Source: Micavibrio aeruginosavorus
GTDB lineage: Bacteria; Pseudomonadota; Alphaproteobacteria; Micavibrionales; Micavibrionaceae
Length of the DNA stretch: 13,806 nt
NCBI GenBank assembly: GCA_003241475.1
Contig: QFQB01000051.1
Span: 1 to 13,806 of the forward strand
Reading direction: 5' to 3'
In this document: piece after piece, positions 12,656 to 13,806 of the stretch
Layout of the letters: each line of letters starts with the position of its first letter
How positions within the stretch are numbered: the first letter of the stretch is position 1
Notes under the pieces: model-generated
Seen by the model: the letters and a program-made list of their open reading frames with translations, nothing else
Told to the model about the DNA's origin: nothing
Databases searched by the model: none
Program-made: the position numbers and the translations under genes

Positions 12656-13303
12656 ATGTATGATCTTCGACAACATTACCAAACCGCATCTGAAATGGCA
12701 TACGATGCTATTACGGCACGTTTCTTTGCCTTGAACAATGCGATGAAACGCATTTCTTTGGCCGTTTATTATTACGATGACATCTTCGGCACGGACAAAC
12801 AAAGTCTGGGCGGGCATATTTCGGTCGCTGTGCAGGACGCCGAAAAACTGGCGGCCGCTATAGAAGACACACTCGGGCACGCGCATTTTTTAAATACCGC
12901 ACCGAACGGGGATGTAAAACGCACAGTCTATACTATGGAAGCTGCGGATGTTTGTTATGCGGTGGCAGAGATGACAACGAAGCTCAAAGAAATAGAACAG
13001 ACAAATTACGTGCCCGAAGACTTTTTGGGAAACACGATGACCAACAAACCGCGCGAGGCCTATGATCGCGCTTATGACGAAGCTATAAAAATTTGTGAAA
13101 CGGGTCGTATGTCTGCAAAACTTCGCGGTGATCAAGTACCGCAGATTTCGGCGGCGCTTCACTATCTCGTCGGAAAATTCCCGCAAAAAAGCGTCTATGC
13201 GAAGGGCTTGGAACAAGCGCAGGATTATGAACGTCTGTGCCTGAAACAGGGCGAAGAAATGCGTAGCATGCGCGACCGCCTTATTATGATGAAGCTGGAT
13301 TAG
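12656..13303 (+). CDS. Hypothetical helical protein, family not recognised
   Basis: I do not recognise this 215-residue protein. It has no signal peptide or membrane segment and looks cytoplasmic and mainly helical. The N-terminal part has an aromatic cluster (FFALN, then AVYYYDDIFG at 36-45), followed by an amphipathic helix AVQDAEKLAAAIEDTLG (58-74). The rest is rich in charged helix-forming residues, ending RSMRDRLIMMKLD. It contains three cysteines (100, 147 and 195) in no recognisable motif. I start at ATG 12656; an in-frame GTG three codons upstream (12647) is possible, and neither has a clear ribosome binding site. It has its own candidate promoter, diverges from the M16 operon, and its TAG shares bases with the stop of the converging lipoprotein gene (TTAG, 13300-13303). 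Coding is supported by an uninterrupted frame that fits tightly between both neighbours. Confidence 0.75.
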   Translation: MYDLRQHYQTASEMAYDAITARFFALNNAMKRISLAVYYYDDIFGTDKQSLGGHISVAVQDAEKLAAAIEDTLGHAHFLNTAPNGDVKRTVYTMEAADVCYAVAEMTTKLKEIEQTNYVPEDFLGNTMTNKPREAYDRAYDEAIKICETGRMSAKLRGDQVPQISAALHYLVGKFPQKSVYAKGLEQAQDYERLCLKQGEEMRSMRDRLIMMKLD

Positions 13304-13806
13304 TCCTCGCGCGACGGCGTCATGCCGGTCGAAAGCGGTTTGCCCTCGGCCTTGTTCTTTCTCAAACGTTCCGTCTCGGCGACCGGGTCCACAACCTTGG
13401 CAGGCTCTTGGACATCCTTGCCAACCATTTTCTTAAGCGTGTCGATCCCGGGCGTTTCCTGCTTGATGATTTCGGCGGTTTCCTTGTCCACTTGCGCGCG
13501 GATGGCAGGGCTGGCGTTTACGGCTCCCGCTTTTTGCAGCAGAACGGCTTCGCCTTGGCTCACGCCGTTTTCTTTTGCGATTTTTTTCGCGGCGGCGTCG
13601 CCCAGAACGGCATCGCGGGCCATTTCGGTCGCGCTCAATTCCTGCGGACGGGCTACGCCGGGCTGCGGCGCTTCCAGATTGAAGTTCGGCGGCATTTCCA
13701 AAGGCGCACGCTTGACGACGGCGAATTCATCGGGCGCTTTTTTGGAAAAATCGAATTGTTTTTTCGTGCTCTCGCAAGCAGCCAGCAATGTTGCGGCGCC
13801 GGAGAT
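13300..13806 (-). CDS. BamF/DUF3035-type outer-membrane lipoprotein (5' truncated)
   Basis: The frame is open to the window edge, so the start codon and first signal-peptide residues are missing. The visible start ISGAATLLAAC contains a lipobox (LAAC); the Cys would be lipidated after cleavage by signal peptidase II. The mature part begins ESTKKQFDFSKKAPDEFAVV, then KRAPLEMPPNFNLEAPQPG, the proline-rich opening typical of DUF3035 proteins, which are named BamF in Alphaproteobacteria and linked to the beta-barrel assembly machinery. The remainder (about 110 residues) is helical, charged and probably flexible. No transmembrane part follows. It converges on the unknown plus-strand gene with a 4-base overlap. 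From family knowledge, lspA is often upstream of it and the M16 pair nearby, which would fit the order seen here. Confidence 0.85.
   Translation of the reverse strand: MSGAATLLAACESTKKQFDFSKKAPDEFAVVKRAPLEMPPNFNLEAPQPGVARPQELSATEMARDAVLGDAAAKKIAKENGVSQGEAVLLQKAGAVNASPAIRAQVDKETAEIIKQETPGIDTLKKMVGKDVQEPAKVVDPVAETERLRKNKAEGKPLSTGMTPSRED

Noticed and set aside
13304..13345. Hairpin just after the unknown plus-strand gene (CGACGGC with GCCGGTCG)
   Set aside because: It has a bulge and no T-run; it lies in lipoprotein coding sequence and is likely coincidental.

Overview
The window looks like ordinary chromosome from an alphaproteobacterium. Two genes point there: an ATP12-family F1-ATPase assembly chaperone (2010-2720) and a BamF/DUF3035-type lipoprotein (13300-13806), families I know mainly from Alphaproteobacteria (ATP12 also from mitochondria). 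The crcB-like end / rluC / atp12 arrangement is also typical of that class. I cannot name a genus. There are no tRNA or rRNA genes, CRISPR arrays, insertion sequences or other clear mobile elements.

Left part, plus strand (1-3349): the last codons of a membrane protein, probably CrcB, overlap an RluC/RluA-type pseudouridine synthase. An unrecognised membrane-anchored protein with a faint AsmA-like look, an ATP12 chaperone and tag (3-methyladenine DNA glycosylase I) follow. Spacing suggests one or two co-transcribed units.

Small regulatory island (3333-3931): a 47-residue ORF on the minus strand and a Cro/C1-type (XRE) regulator on the plus strand diverge from a very AT-rich 101-base gap. That gap is packed with alternating ACAA and TTGT half-sites, so this looks like a compact self-regulated switch. 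The regulator converges on purN with a single base between the stop codons. Each strand appears to carry its intrinsic terminator inside the coding sequence of the opposing gene.

Central and right part, minus strand (12571 down to 3933): seven tightly packed co-directional genes, in transcription order. They are a catalytic M16 zinc peptidase, its inactive partner, glucose-6-phosphate isomerase, a pentapeptide-repeat protein, MutL, a small membrane protein and PurN. Overlaps of 14 and 11 bases and gaps of 23, 85, 6 and 9 bases suggest an operon-like unit, possibly with a second promoter before mutL. PurN carries a GGKGMYG insertion and has no purM beside it.

Right edge: a plus-strand gene of unknown function (12656-13303) diverges from the peptidase pair. 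It shares its stop bases with the converging BamF-like lipoprotein gene, whose signal peptide start lies outside the window.

The functions covered are RNA modification, ATP synthase assembly, alkylation and mismatch repair, purine synthesis, glycolysis and envelope proteolysis/assembly. The most original signals are the divergent XRE/small-ORF switch, the reciprocally embedded terminators, the internally duplicated pentapeptide protein, and two conserved-looking genes without recognisable function.
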